Of a stretch of DNA of 64,000 nt, positions 44,901 through 59,900 are shown one piece after another. Source of the stretch: Undaria pinnatifida (lineage: Eukaryota > Sar > Phaeophyceae > Laminariales > Alariaceae); assembly GCA_012845835.1 (NCBI GenBank), contig JABAKD010000002.1, positions 2,761,501 through 2,825,500 of the forward strand. The letters are read 5' to 3'. The translations under genes and the position numbers were made by a program. A model generated the notes under the pieces. That model ran no database searches. It saw only the letters and a list, made by a program, of their open reading frames with translations, and had not been told where the DNA came from. How positions within the stretch are numbered: the stretch's first letter is position 1; each line of letters starts with the position of its first letter.

Positions 44901-47900
44901 TCCGGTGTTTCGAATTACTTTCGCGGTCAAGCTAACCATATGTATTTCTATTGTTTCTTGCGATATCACGATATGTCCCTCCATGGTTTTAGCTGGCGTC
45001 GTCAGCACTAGACCATACATTATAGTCTATGTCCGTTGTTAGAACGAGTTACGGACCTACTCGCGCGTGTGGCATAAATTCAGTGACGACATGGCGTGTA
45101 CCCCCTCTGCCGTGACCTGGATCGCCCGTTTTTCATTTTTGCAGAAATTTACCCAGGTATACTGATTTCAAAGTAATTTGGCAGTTTTACACGAGCTGCT
45201 GGTTGTGTTCCAGGACACACCCAGCGTATTTCAGAGGGTTTCCACTCTATCTGAAGATATACATCATCCATTTTGACTGTAGCAGAGACAACTGCCTTTT
45301 TACCGTATGTCTTATTAGTAGTGGTCTGTTTGGGGACAAGGCACTTTTCGTCACAGATTTTGTGTCACAATGAAAAGAAGCCGTACCTCGTCAGCATGTA
45401 TTCCGGCTGCTTATGATCATATTTGTTTTTAGGCCACACCCTTCTGTCTTCAATATCTAAGGTATGCGTCAAACTGCTCCCGCCGCAATGTTTTTGCCGC
45501 CGTGCAGATCTCATGTGATAGCAACACAAACTTCAGGGTTACACAGGACAGCACGTTGGAGTTAACGTCATCTCTGGAGGAGTTGAAACTGGTTAACGTT
45601 CGCCTCAGTGTGGCTTCGGGCTCATCATTGGTGGTGTCTGCGCCAAACCTTGAGTGGCAAAGCGAGGAAACCAGAGAGGTACGTTTGGTTATGTATACGT
45701 AAAGCAGGCTGCACACAGATTAAGTTTCATTCGTTCACGGCAGTCAAGATAACTGGACTATTCTTGCGGCTGGCGACACCGACGTTGCATACAAACCTCT
45801 CTTAAGTTAATCATTCTCAGATCGATGCTGGTTGCGAGTTTTTGGTGAGCAATACGCAGCTCTACAAGTAGCCCGACGAACACGCAACTGACGTATGCCC
45901 GTGGTGACAACATGCCCTCGAAGAGAACACGGATACAAGGAGAGAGCAGCCTGCCTTGTACCTGGTACTCTGTTGAAGTACAGCTCTGACAGGGCAACTG
46001 GTAGTTGTGTTCGGTACCACGTCGGCCGGCACGCCAACAGTAAAAGTCGTCAAGTACACGTTCTGCAGCGAAGACCTACTTGACACCTGTGTGCTGTGCT
46101 GTATTCTGTTCTCGAAGAATCTACTGTTCAACGACTGTTGTGTTGCTGATGCTGCATAATGTATAGTTTCCACGCACAGATTGAGCTGCCCCACCCGCCC
46201 CACCTCCGCCCCAACACCCCCCCCTATGATAAACTGGTGCATACAAACCGTCAGGTTTATCCCCTTAAAGGGTTTAAAGATTGGACGCACAAATGCCCCC
46301 TCCCCCCCTCCCCCCCTCTAACCCCGCTCGCGTTTGATCAAAATCGGCCCCCACGTCCTTCAACTCCGCCCCCCCCTCACCGGTTATTCGACTTACAGGA
46401 TTCACTTGATAAACGGATACATATCCCTCCAAAGCTGTCGGATTTGGTTCCCCTCAGAAACGGGTATTATTGTTTCTGCGCACAGACTGACTAACATCAC
46501 CCTGTTGACCCTGATAGCTACACTGCTGTAGCTGTAAGGGGAATCGACGACCTAGATCCTTAATGAGGACACACAACCCGTAATACACGCGATCGGAGTA
46601 TCACACACAGCTTGCAAAGATGAGTTTCGACGAAATCTTCGATCTCACATCTGGAGTGTGTTTACATTTTTTATAATATACCTGGTATTGCTATAAAAAT
46701 ATATCTACCGCACTAAAGCGGTGTAAACAGCGATATAGGTATACTTGGAGAATCCGAAACAGCTGCGGGAAACGCCGAATCGTCACTATCAACGAATATG
46801 CAGGGCCGGTCGGCAGTCCCTCACCCTAAGTTCGGTACAGCCTGGCCCAAACAAACACGTCGAAACGAGGGGTTGACAGGCTGTGCTACCGTTGTATAGG
46901 CCTGACACACACCGGCATCATTGAAACAGACTACAGCAGTGTACGTTCAGCGGTAGTACTTGTGCTCACGACCACGTGGATCTGGCGGGCATGTAATGCA
47001 ACACTCGTAGGTACTAGAGTATACTACCATCTGACTGATTCTACGATCCCCCCCCCCATACAAGCGAAATTATTTAACGAACGTTTCATGGCTGTTAGAC
47101 ACGATAAATGCTTTGAAAAAAATGTTGTGATGTATTTTTAATTCGCAAGGGACGATGGAAAGATGACGTCGGGATGGCAAGGGGCACCGTATTTCCGGAG
47201 CTTGTTTCAACATCGGCGATTCAGTAAATTTAACGTTGGCGGGGCGACTGTCCAACGACGCGCCTTTAGGGCTGCAGAGGTGGAAGGAACTCGAACAAAA
47301 AAAAACCCAAGTGCAGCACGCGCATGTAAAAAACTGCCTGCGGGCCGTTGAGACTACAGCATCAGCAACACGACACCATCGGGGTCTCTGGGCTAGGGGA
47401 TGTGTCCAATTTAAAATTGTAAGGATCTGCGCGGCACGTGGCCAGCACGGTGACACTCCAACTGGCAAATTATGCGTCACTGGACGGTTGGGAATGCCTC
47501 AACCATCATGGTTTTAGCCTATACTTTGCCTGCGTAGTTCGTACAGCTACGTAATTGTGCCAGCGTCGAATCGCGTCGATTTCCAAAACCCTTCATCCAT
47601 CTCCCACGAGTCTTATCAACGAATACGCATCCATAATGATACTCACGATGCCAGTAGCCAGGGCGCACCGGCTGTCCCCTCTGTAATGCTGAGGAGCTTG
47701 TGTAATTGTTCTCGCTGGTTGCATTCCGGCATCGACCAGGATCGGGTTGGTGCTGCGCTGAGCGTATCCGGCGGGGGGACAGCTACGTTCAACGAGGATG
47801 TCACATTCACCGGGTGCTCCATTGCGGTAAGAGAACAAAATAATGTCCCCGCACTTCACTTACTTCCCTTGATGACAAATTTACGATATGCACGTCTCGA

Positions 47901-50900
47901 CATGCTTTGGCGCTTAGATTCCACGTGCGTGTCTGCCCAACCGTTGGTCTCTGTTTGCGATAAGATGTATGCCACGGGGTGTTTTGCTGTTCTTGTAAGT
48001 TTTGCGTGGCCATGTTGTTGATTCAGAAGAGCCATATGGTGCGCCCCGAGAAATGCTTTGTTTTGGAAAGCTTTTTCTGCTTGCTTGTTGGGATCGGACG
48101 TGCCACTTCTTGGCATATGCTTAGGCCTTATGGTTCGACAGGGATGGGTTGGGTATACCACGCAGTAAGTGCCTTATGAGGGACCGCGTAGTCAGCCTCT
48201 TAGAAACCTCGCGTCTGCCTCGGTGACATTAAACTAGCTGCAGGGGTACCTTTCGGACACAAGTGTTGTTCGAGGACCTTGTAGGGTATAACCAGCCACA
48301 GCTCCAAGGCTTGGCAAGGTGCGAATGGCATGCCGCACGAGCAAAACCAATGACCTCTCTGACGCCACCTCACCAAACCTGTTTCGTCAGGAACAACTAA
48401 ATACCGGGGAGAGCGGCGGAGCTGTCTTCAACAAGGGCACGATCGAGTTCATGAGCGACGCAATGTTCACCGGGACCACTGATGTTAGTATGCGCGTGCG
48501 GGGTTTGTTCGAACGCAGCTTCTTTGATCCAGTCGTGAATACAGGAGCATTCCGTTGAACTAACGCCTTACGCCGAGCAGGAAATATTCCACTTCACCGG
48601 TGTGCGAGTTGAGTTGGTCGAACCAGGGAACCTGGGCAATTCAATAGGGGGAAGGTTACACTCTGCGTTACGGAGTTCACGTTTATTTTTTTTGCGTCCT
48701 TCTCTACTTTTTGATGTTGCAATCCATTGTGTACTCGCCACCGCCGAGAGAACTGCTTGTTAGAGCATGAATGCCTTGCATACTGTGTTTCTGGCCGTAA
48801 AACAAACACCTCAGACAACCGTTGTATGTTGTCAGATATTAGTCCGCGGTATTGCTGTTGAACTAATCGGTTTCCTGAATCTCGTTTGGCCCTCGTTCGC
48901 CGCCCACACTTTCTCGATTTTGGCACTTGCTCAACATTCCCAGGGCGGAGCTATGTACAACTCCGGCAACGTGACGGTGAGCAAACCGCGTACGGTAGAC
49001 CAGAAATATTTGGAGAAGAGGCATGTCACGTATGGGGCGCTCTTCAACTGAGGGGACGCACACATATTCTTCGTAATAGTGTTTGTGCCCATATTTTGTC
49101 GATTCATACCTAGGCCATGCGGGTTTTGCGTGCGGAGCCTTCACCTGATGGCTTGGGATTTCATCAGCGTCGTTCAAAGTTCCCTGTCTTCGGCGTTGGC
49201 CTATTGCAAACATCTACTCTCCCAAGATGCCTAAGGGTTCCGGGCTAGGGGAGCGTTTTTTAGACCCGCAATGGTTGCCATGGGCTCGAGCAAAACAGTC
49301 ACGAACGTGGCACGTGATTACTGTACGTAAACATGTTTACACTGCGAATGCCGTAGTAGGGCTTCCAACATCAGTGCATGTGGCAGCTGGGCCGCAACGT
49401 TGGTCGAGAGAGATGGACTACGGTAGCGGGGTCACTTGAGCAAGTTTCATTGAGCAGTGCCCCGGGGCCAATCGCGCGAGTGGCTTCCCTCTTCCTTTGC
49501 GGCCTTAAGCTTTCGCGCCGTTCTATTCCTGCGACGACGACCCGCACTGGAACGATAATGTACGTTGCGCCAAACACATCATCTGGAGCTTTTTTTGCAG
49601 TTGAAGTACGGAGTCACTCGTGCGAGTGGCGAAACCGCGGGTTCGATACAGGCGGTGCCCCCCCTGCCGTAGCATTGATCGAGAATGCATATCTAAAGTA
49701 CTCGACGTGGTAGTTATTTTCCTACTAGGCTTTGCAACTGAAATCAATGCCAATAATTTATGTTTAACACCCACCGATTGAATCTTGTGTGGGTTTCTTG
49801 TTGCCGTTCCTTCCACGTGCAGTTCTCTGGGGACGCCATCTTCGAAGGCAACAAGAAATCGAACGTAAGCTGATTCTGAAGGCCGGTTCAAGATAAAGTG
49901 TTCAATACCCCCCTTATCCCCCCCCCCCCGAACGCCTCTCCAGTACTGCTGCATTTTGTCACAAAAATATCAGGGCCGGAACAAAATGACGAGAGTAGGT
50001 TACGCCCTCTATCGACAAAAAATTGAGTCGTATCGTTTGTTGTGAAGGTATGCGCGGTGTGGCCGATAGTACCGGTTACTGCAGGTGCACGCTGTCTCTG
50101 GCTCCGCAGTGCTCACTCCCACGAAGATTGCTTTATAGATGGTGACGCTATCTTCTGTATTTGGTCTTGGTCCCCGCCTGATGCCTTGTGAGAAGAAGGG
50201 ATCGGGGTGATCACGTTCAGACCGGCCGTAACACCTTCCGGGAAATAAAGGGATATTGCCGTAAATCGTAGCGCCAAAACTGGAGAGAAGGAGAACTATT
50301 ACACCCTGCCCGACCAATTTTCATGTGGCCGGCAACCAACAATTCCTGCCTCTGTATTGAGCATATGCCAGCCACAGCAACGTTTGTCGCGGGGACATGG
50401 CACAGCGAAATCCACCAAAAGCCGCAAATCGATGGCTAATGTGGCGTCCCGTTATTACACAGCCCGCATGTAATTATGTACGCCTGTACCGCCATTTTTC
50501 AAGCACCTATATTTTAATATAACTTTTTGTGTCACCAGGCCAATGGCGGCGAGTTGTTGAGCAAGTGCACGTCGCACGAAACCAACATCTCGGTTGCGCC
50601 CACTATGTTTGATGATTCGGTTTCTCGCTTCGTAGAGGCTTATCAAGCACAAGACTGTACAGGGATATATAAGCTCGACCGAATTATCTAGAACCCGGGG
50701 AGTTTTCAAGGAATGTCGACCATTTTCGGACATAAACTGGTTCATTGGGATTTGTCGGAATCGTAGATTGTCGACGATTTCCCTGTTGAGTATGGTTCAT
50801 AAAAGAGCGTTGCCCAGGCTTAGACATGACAATGTCCGGGCTAAATACAACAGCTGACCCCCCCCTCATACCGTCTGAATGAACGATACCCAATTCACAT

Positions 50901-53900
50901 TTAAAACCGTGCTTTTCTGGGCTTCGAGTGAAGGAAATATTGGCCGTGCAGTCGATTCTCCTAAATCAGGGCATTTGTGTGCGAATGATTTACGGCAACT
51001 TGGTATACGCCAGCTGGGGTCTGCGTTATTTGACTCCGTGGAAATTTGATCTGATGGACCAAAGAACAAGATGGCAGTAGATATTACTGTTCAATATGAC
51101 CAAGACACCGTTTCGAGTCAAACCCTGGTACACTCACTTCACACTTGTTCCCTACGCCGTGACCCACGCGTGTCGTTCTGTCTTGCTTTTTGTATGTTTC
51201 ATCAGACGTACGCCGGCCAGTCCAGTCCCCTATAAATGGTCAAGCCTTACCTGGGAAATTGCGTTTAGACGTGTCTTGCCATGTACCAGCCCTTACAGTA
51301 TATATCGCGATGCTTCAGCGTTAATCTTGATAAAAAAGTGAAACTATTATCGACTGTTGTTATCGCCTTTTCGCTTTTTGAGTAGTCACGAGTAGTTGTT
51401 GAAAACCTTTCTCCCTAATGCGACCGTTGACCCCACTAGGCGACTGATTGGCGGTCGCTCGTCGTTGTGAGCTGGCGAGGCATGTGCTTCATGTTTCAAT
51501 GCCATATTCTTCCTTCGTCCTGACAGTTGCTCCTGATGGAAAATTGTCGCTGTCGCAGTTGTTTCGTTTCGGCGGCGGTGGCATTTTAACGGAAGACGGA
51601 TTCATCACGTTCAAGAGTTCCGCAAGTTTCGTCGGAAACGAAGCAGAACAGTCTTACGGAGAGAACTCCGTTGGAATCGAGTACGACGGGGGGCAGGGAG
51701 GTGGCTTGCGTGTTGGAAACTATGACCGATTCGCCACCGTTGTGTTTGAGGGCCCATCCTTCTTCGTCGGCAACAAGGCCGCGGTGAGATAAGTCCCTGG
51801 TGTACCGCGTACGCTTTCTATACTCAAAGTGCGTGATGCTCACTAGCCTCGACCGCACGGGGGCGCCCTCTGATGCTTGGAAACGCCGAAAATTGGGACA
51901 CGTTGTTGTACGCTTAATGTTTGCGCAGTGTCTTGGTCCGAGTCGCGGTCGTCACACAGGCAGCGGTAGGGGTCGATAGAGGTAGAACTTTATGGCTATA
52001 TATTTTTCTGAATGGCGCGACTCCTCAAAACCCTAAATCATCGGACGTACACAAGAACATTTTCCTTTGCATGATTCTTGTTGTGTACCTCTCTAGGCCA
52101 TGGGGTTATCATTCTATACTCCAGCTTTATCTTGTCTCCAAATTATATTTTGGTGGCGGAGGTCTTTAAACCTCCACCTCAGAAAAGCCGTGGTGCACCT
52201 CTAACGTAGCACGCGTGACGAAAGAGATGCAGAACTTTTTCTCATAAGATTCCTCAATTTGGGAGATTGAAAAAATAAAAAAATAAAAATGAGAAGAATA
52301 ATGTAACTGCGGTAGAGTATTAAACCCCACGGGCCTAGGTATAGAACAAGAATCAAGGAAAACAAAAATTGACCATATCCGACGATTTTGGGACAAGGAG
52401 ACACGTCATTCATACTTTGTTTTAGACGAAAAGCGCCACCTCTGTCGTATCACCCGACTTTTAGTAGCACGGGGTCTCCTGCGCGCGCTACCCCCTTCGG
52501 CGCCTTTGCGGATATTTAGGTTCCGTGCATTTTTAAGTGGGCGACATGAGCGTTCAACGTGGAATTGTAAGCTACATTCCCCGTTGAAAAACAAGCCAAG
52601 TTAGGTTTGTCCGTGAGTTACAAAGCCACGTGTGCCACTTGTGTTCGAATGCTGACTACACGGTAGTGAAATTAGGAGTAGCTCTCCACGGAAGCGTTAG
52701 TCTTGTATCAACCATTGGCGATAGGGTTTGGAGGATGCCTTCAACGATAGACGGCAGCACCTTTCGGCAAAATAATCTATTTTCAGGACCGCCGGACTCC
52801 TTGCGCAAAATTCGTCAGAATGCTGGTGTTCATTTGTAACATGTGTTTGGGTTGTATCTAGGCCCTCGGGGGCAAAGACGTCGGGTGACGGCACCCTCCA
52901 CGCACTAAAACTAGTATGATAAGTTCCATCACCTTGACGGGTCCAAACTATACCGTCAACCGACATCTTTGCTCGTGGGGTCGTGCATCGAATTAGGATT
53001 TTGTTTTCCCACCATCAAAATGTGGGCGTGGAGCGTGTGTAGAGTTCCTCATGTCACACATCTCAGAAAGTGGTTGGTGCAACAATACCGTAGTATGTTA
53101 CATAAGGAGTATCCACGGTCTCCGGTAGGGCGATCTACCCCTGTTTACTGACCTGCAGGTACGACCCAGATTCGTAATTCCCCATTCGTCAATCGTGCAC
53201 GGTAAGCCGATTTCCGTCGGTTTTCATTCAATAGGATGGCGTTCCGAGGTTGATGCTCGACGAAATGGTTCTTTTTCAACCCCCACCCCTCTCCCATCCC
53301 GCTACCGCTCCATCGCCCTGTCTGGTGAATATCAATAGGAGGGAGCTGGTCTGTACTCCTACAGAGACGACCCATTACCTTCTAGTTCGGTCATTTTTGA
53401 AGGTCTCGCGACGTTCGAGGACAACGTGGCTACGGTGAGAGCGCCTTTCCTTTCTCTTTCCAAAGTGCGGTTGTTTTTGCATTTGCAATGAAACGCATGC
53501 TACGACAGAGGTATCACTTTTAGTGTGAACTGTTTTCTGAATGGGGCGGGCTACTTGATCAAAAATAGTCATAGAAAAAAGAAGATAATAGGCCGTTTTA
53601 TTTGGCATGATTCCCCTTGTGTACCTAGGCCATGGAGTTTTCATCCGTGGTTGCATTATTTTTTTGTCCAAAATCAGTGTTTGGGAGAGGTCTTTAGCTC
53701 CCAGATTGAGGAATCGCAAGAACAATAGCGGTGCGCCCCTATCGCAGCACGCGTCAAATGGCTTGGTTTTAGTGTGGGCAACATAACGACCGCTGTGTAT
53801 GCTGATACGCTGTTGCGACGTACTTGTTGATTCATGGAAGGCCCGGGCGACGGCTTGGGGGTCGCTGTTGGAGCGTTTTTTTTTTGGGTGGGTCGCGGGC

Positions 53901-56900
53901 TCACTCGCGCGGGTGGTCCCCCTGTTCCTTCGAGGTATTCACATTTCGTCTTGTTGCTTTTTTGGCCACATGACACCACCATGGACTGGTTAGCTACGCT
54001 CCGCCAACCTGATCGCCTGAGTCATTCTTAGTAGTGAGGTGCAGGATCGCTGAGGCGAGTGGCCCGAAGTGGGAAGCGAAAAAGAGGGCATGATTCTACA
54101 ATACCGTAGTGTTTTTCGGAAATATCAACATATGGCTGAGATTTGATGATGATGCCGTCATGACCGTGACAATTACGACAGCAGGTCCGCATCAGCATGA
54201 ACATAGCACTGTTGGTTTTTACTTCCCCTCAGCTTGTTGGCGACTGTCAACTACATGCCATAATGTCTTTATGGACGTGATTTCGCAGAAGCGATATAGG
54301 ATCCTCTCACCTTGCCCGGGCGTTTACTTTGCGCCGGATTTAATCATCGCGAGCATCAATAACCGTTGCATTTCTAGGCCATTCCCGAGCGATGCTTACC
54401 TAGCATAGTTGCGCCCCGCCGCGGCGTACTGGGAGACGGTGACCCGGCCATGGCTGGAATGGTTTCGTAAGCAGTCTTCCAGCCCAAAGAGGAGTGCCCA
54501 TCTGAAAACGTCTGTAATAGTTGATATATATCGAAGCATGCAGTTACCGTAAAGAGCGTCGCTGGAGGGGAAGTGATGTCCCACAGGAGGTCACAAAATT
54601 GTTCAGTGAGTTTTGTGCAATAAGTAGGCATGATTCTGCTTGCCAGCGCTTGCGTCAAAACTTCAGACATGTTTGGGGTTAGTTATCACTTGATAAGCAC
54701 AGCTCAATGTTTCAGTGTCTCCTGCAGTCGATCGCTGTTCGAGCAATTCCAAGCGTGATGGGTTCTTCGTCTCGAAAGTCGCTTGTTCTCGTCACGGCAC
54801 TAGCAATTGATGGTTTTGTGAAGTTTACGGTGTACCTCAGAAAAATATCAACATTTTCATTCGAACATTGTTGATCACGTTTTCTCCCGCAATCTGTGCT
54901 TACCGCAAACCTTGAACGTGCGTACCACAGTCCGTTGGCGACGCCTCCGGAGGGGGTGCCGTGGCAGTACGCGAAAGCAACGTGGCGTTCCAAGGAGGCA
55001 TTGTCGCCACTGGAAACGTTGCAAAGGATGGTGGCGTCCTCAAGCTGCTGTCGAGGTGAGATACGCAGCGTTGTCAACGCACCGATACTAGCGCGGCTAC
55101 AACCCTCATTGTTCAAGAGGCTACAACAAGAGGGTTACCCTCAGTTTTACCATGGGGTGTGAGGTATCATTTCATAATCGCACTATTGCCGCCTTACCTA
55201 ACCGACGAAAATGCTGTAGGCGAGTTCTTGGCGCACCATAGATTGCCATTACATTGCGCATTCAAGTGGAGTAGCTAAACAATCCCTGATTATTAAGAAG
55301 GCAAAAAAACAAGTGAGTCACTCGTGAGATCTACCCCGAGCAATTGGAGCAAAATACCACTAAACGCGTCTAGCCCACCGGAGCCACGGCAAATTGTTTC
55401 TCTTGAAACGACTGATAGTGCACACATTACGGATCAACCCCGGTATAACTGCATCTATTTTCTCGTGAAACTCTGTCGAACCCACCTGGCAGTTACGCCG
55501 TGATCAACATTGACGGCCCGGTGACGATGACCGGCAACGAGGCGCGCTACCAGGGCGGCGCCGTTTGGAACGCCGGGGTTATGACGATACCTCAGGACGC
55601 CGACATTTCCGGAAACACGGCCCCCTTGGTAAATACCCGTAACGCATTACGCGTCCTGCCGTGTTTGACGATAAGAATGCGTATTTCCGTCATCCACGGG
55701 TCGAAACGTATGCGCCTATCAGGCGAAACTCCAAAGGTTGTGCTTTGTCTGAATCATGTTACTGTTACCAAACCGCTAAAAACCATGTCGTGGCCCACAT
55801 CGATTCCCCACCTAATTTTCTTGCTGACCCTCTCCGGGTCAAACGAAACCCACTCAAAAGTGTCCGGGAATCAAGAACTTCGAAGACTGGGAACGGGATT
55901 TGCCCATTTATAGCAGAAGCTGGAGTGAACCGGACGGTTCTGTGGAGTTCACCGGTGGTGGGTCCACGTTTTCAGGCAGCTCCGTCGACCTATGTTATCT
56001 GGGGGAAAATGTCGGCACAGATCCGGACTTTCAGTTGACGATTGATGCCGATGCGGCCGATTGTGACGCGCTGTTTGGAGAAGGGACGACGCTAGGCGGT
56101 TACTCGGTTTTGACTTGGGACACAAGGGTGGTATCCGAGGTCAACTTTGCGGTCGGTTCAGGCGACACGTTCGACGTAACATGCGCCAACCAGTCGGTGA
56201 GTGCACACAAGGACGCACACGTGTGGCATGCGCTCAACTTCGTCAGTTCTCTCTCTCCTTCGTTGCCCAGACGATGGTTATTAACGTGGGGGGCATACGC
56301 TTGCGAAGAGCGGGAAGAGCGTGAACAAACTGCGTTAGCGTTTCGAACATTAAGCACATAGTGAGGAAGCACAAGCGCGGGGACATGACTGCATACCATT
56401 GACGACGAGAGACAAAATCGCACAGCATTGTAACAGACACACCGGCACCACGGTGTGCTGTTATCTTCTACCTCGTCAGATTATCTTTGTCACGGGAGGT
56501 GGCGACTTGACCATCACATCTTCGACCGACGAAATAGTGTTCTCCAACATCCGCTTCGAGATTGGCGGCTACTCCAACCTCTACTTCGACGTGGTAGACC
56601 TGACCATGACGGGCATCACAAGCTCGGTGAGAGGGATTCCACGTTGTGCAATTCGTACAAAAAATAGCGATACGTCTATGCTCTAATAATGTGCCCGGAT
56701 GCGTTCCGGGATGTTTTGGATTATATCTGGCAGTAGTGTGGGCAAAAGGAGAAACTAAATATTGTCGCGCTGGTTGATGATTTCAGCCGGAAACAACGGA
56801 AATCTTGAGTAAAAAAAAGAAAAAGTGATGCAGTACGCAGGGCTGTTCTCAGCAAGAGCTTGGGGTGTGTGAGTGCATGTGGCGTCCTGAGAAGTGCGTC

Positions 56901-59900
56901 GAGCGACATAGTTCGCAAGAAATTTGCTAAAGTTGCCCATTAGAATTAGTTTAGGCACGTCGACCGCATGCACGCCTCCCTCTTCCCAGCCATTCGTCCT
57001 AATCCAAGATGGGACAGGATTATATTTTCACTACATGGAACCTGTGACAACCACCATGCAGTGTTGCTTAATAGACGTAACCTGGATGGTACACGGGGTC
57101 TTTTTGTTTTTGTGTTTTATAAAGTGGTACCTGCCGAAAATCCTTCGCATATTCCTTGTGCGCGATGACTCGGCGAACTTGTGACGCAGCCGATCGGGGG
57201 CTCTACGCATGTGGACAAGGGTAGCTCCATGGAGTTCTGGGGGGACGTCAGCTTCCTCGGCAACACGCTCGCCTACCTCACGGACGCTGCCTGGGTGAGA
57301 TTCGAAGCATACGTGCTGGCGGTACCATTTCCAGAGATAGCGGCCTGTATGGTTGGGTTTGCCATCTACTGCAGCACCGTGTAATATGGTTTATGATACT
57401 AAACAAGCTGCCGCTGGCGACCACCACAATGGTTTAGTCCATCCCATCGTTCGCATACACCTGCTATTTTGACGTTGGGTATTTTATCAAGACATACGTT
57501 ACCTTGCCATACTCTCCGAGAGCACGAAACCGGCATTCTGAACAGTGCCACGATTGCCTTCTTTGAACTCACCAATATCTTGCGTCGTAACTTGGTTTGC
57601 GGTCGGAAAATGTAATCCGTCATCTTCGCACGGACAATCTAAATGCACTGCGTCACAAAATCCGCTCCGTCCGCAGAACGAGTACGGCGGAGCTTGCGTG
57701 TTTAACGCTGGGCTTGTCAAATTCCGCGGAACATCATACTTCAGATCCAACGGACAGTTCGAACTGGATGGGCTGTACTCATATAATCCGCCTGGTGGCG
57801 CGATCCTGAACGTCGGCGACATGGAGGTGAGTCGCTTGGCGGGGAATAGTATCGTCGTGCACCTAACCCATGTGTCGACATGCTGGTCCATGCGAACAGG
57901 AGACTGCCGTGAAGCGGTTTGTCACTGTTGGTAGCAGGAGCACCTATGAAGCGCATGCCTTATGTCTAGGGTAAAAACGATCTGCTGAGTTCCGCGTCGC
58001 ATTCGCAGATCGTCCTCTTACGGTGCCAGTGGGTGCCAACGCCGTCATGCTAGTGCATGCAAACAAGAGGCGGCCTTGCGAGATCTTATCACCTTCAGTA
58101 GCCAGAACGCCTAAGAAGCGCATGCCATATATCTGTGATAACAATGCTCATGCTGGATAACGTGTCGTTTTCTCGAAGCGTCCTCTTACGCTGCCGGTGG
58201 GTATGACAATGCAGGCCATCTTATCGACGACGTTTTTGTGTGTGACGCGTTCTTGTTGTAGTTCGAACGCAAATCGAAGTTCTGGTACAACTTCAACCTT
58301 CGCGGTGGCAACGGAGGCGGCATCGCCAACAGTGGACAACTTCAGTTTCACTACCGGACTGTCTGGCGCAAGTGAGCACGAAGCTTTGATATTCTTGGTG
58401 GGCAATTAAGATGGTACCACATGGCCATGAGATGGGCTGGTCGTAATCGGTAGGGCACTGCTGTGGACTGACGTACTCACACCGCACACTATATACCCTG
58501 TATTTTTTATGCTGAACGACAGCGTATCTCCCGAGCACGATCGCTCAAGGTTTTATTCCAGGTAATATCGTTCCACGTCGAATTCTCCGGTGTCAGAGGT
58601 TGAAGGTATCGCCAGACGTTCACACATGCTGTTGCGACCTGTATCTTGCGCCAAGAATCGATTGGGTCGCTGTTGTCAAAGTTGAAAATTGAACATGTTT
58701 TTGTAGATTGCATACTTGAGTTTCTGCATCTACTGCATATTAGGGGGACGAACACATTCGTCGTGAGGGTTGTGCCGTTTTCACATTAATCTATGCATGT
58801 GAGACGACAAACATGTTAACCCCGCCGCCTCAACCCCAGATATAGTGGTACATAGATTTCCGATATCATTACATTTCATCATTTCTGGCGACCTTAGTCC
58901 CTAGCTGACGTCTTCACATACTAAAATGTATACTCTCGCAAACGAACGGAAACGGTACGATAATGTAGGTAGAATAGCTGTGGTTGCGCAAACAAGAACC
59001 ACTACGGAGTGTTTGTTTACCACGTCTGCAGAATGCAACCTCGACTCATGTCCTTTCATGTATGGTAGCCGAACTTGAATGGAAGGTGGTTGACCTGCAG
59101 TGGCGGCGCATACTTCTTTCAACTGTGTCCAACCTACGTTCCGCCACCAACATGTCCTCCTTGGATTCATCCTCAACAACGCAGCAACCTTGTGGACGAC
59201 CGCAACGAGGAAGAAGGCCCGTCGATTTTCGGCGGACATGGGGCCGCCTTGTACAACTTTGGACCTGTCGCGACTACCCACTTCATGAGCAAGGCAACGT
59301 TCCGGGACAACACGGGCGGGTTTGTGAGTCCACTGTTTAGACCGCGCCCCGCAGTTTTGGTGTTGGCGACCGGGCTTCTTTCTCTTTGTGTTTGCGTAAC
59401 AACCGTTGTGAATCATAACGTGGCCGCCTGAGTAAACGAAAATCGGTCACACCCCGGGCAGCTAAGGAATTCGTACGCGGAGTACGTGGGACGAGTCATT
59501 CCACATTAGGGACGTGAAGCAGATTCTAAGAATTTTCTGAGCTCCTAACGTGGAGGGCTTAATATCTCACCATCACCCGAAACATGACCTCAAAGACACT
59601 TATTTACGAAACCAGACCACCGCTTGCAGGCGCTAGTCCTAAGACGGATATAGTGGTGAAGTTACAAAACTAACCGTCACTAACCGTTAGGGCCACACCG
59701 GAGGAGTTCCACCCCCCGGCAAGAAACGCTTGCCTAGAAAGTGCAACACCCCAACCCCGAGATGACTTGTTCATCGTAAACGTCTCTGTTGGAAGGCCCG
59801 TTTTTGTTTTATCAGTCTTCCATATGCACGCGAGCGATATTTTTCGCCATCAAATATGAATGCATCTCAACTCTCTGTTCGTTTGTGGTGACTCGGTTTT

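Larger units (their letters stand above)
38930..45507 (+). other. Intron 1 of the beta-helix gene, 6.6 kb, filled with transposon relics
   Basis: The donor is CCG/GTATGT and the acceptor GCCGTGCAG/ATC, both joining phase 0 codons. It contains two LINE 3' ends lying head to head, three pieces of repeat family M and two relics of the large palindromic element. The stretches 39200-39960 and 44870-45500 show nothing recognisable. That exon 1 belongs with the downstream exons is inferred from phase and from the repeated module structure. Confidence 0.5.
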
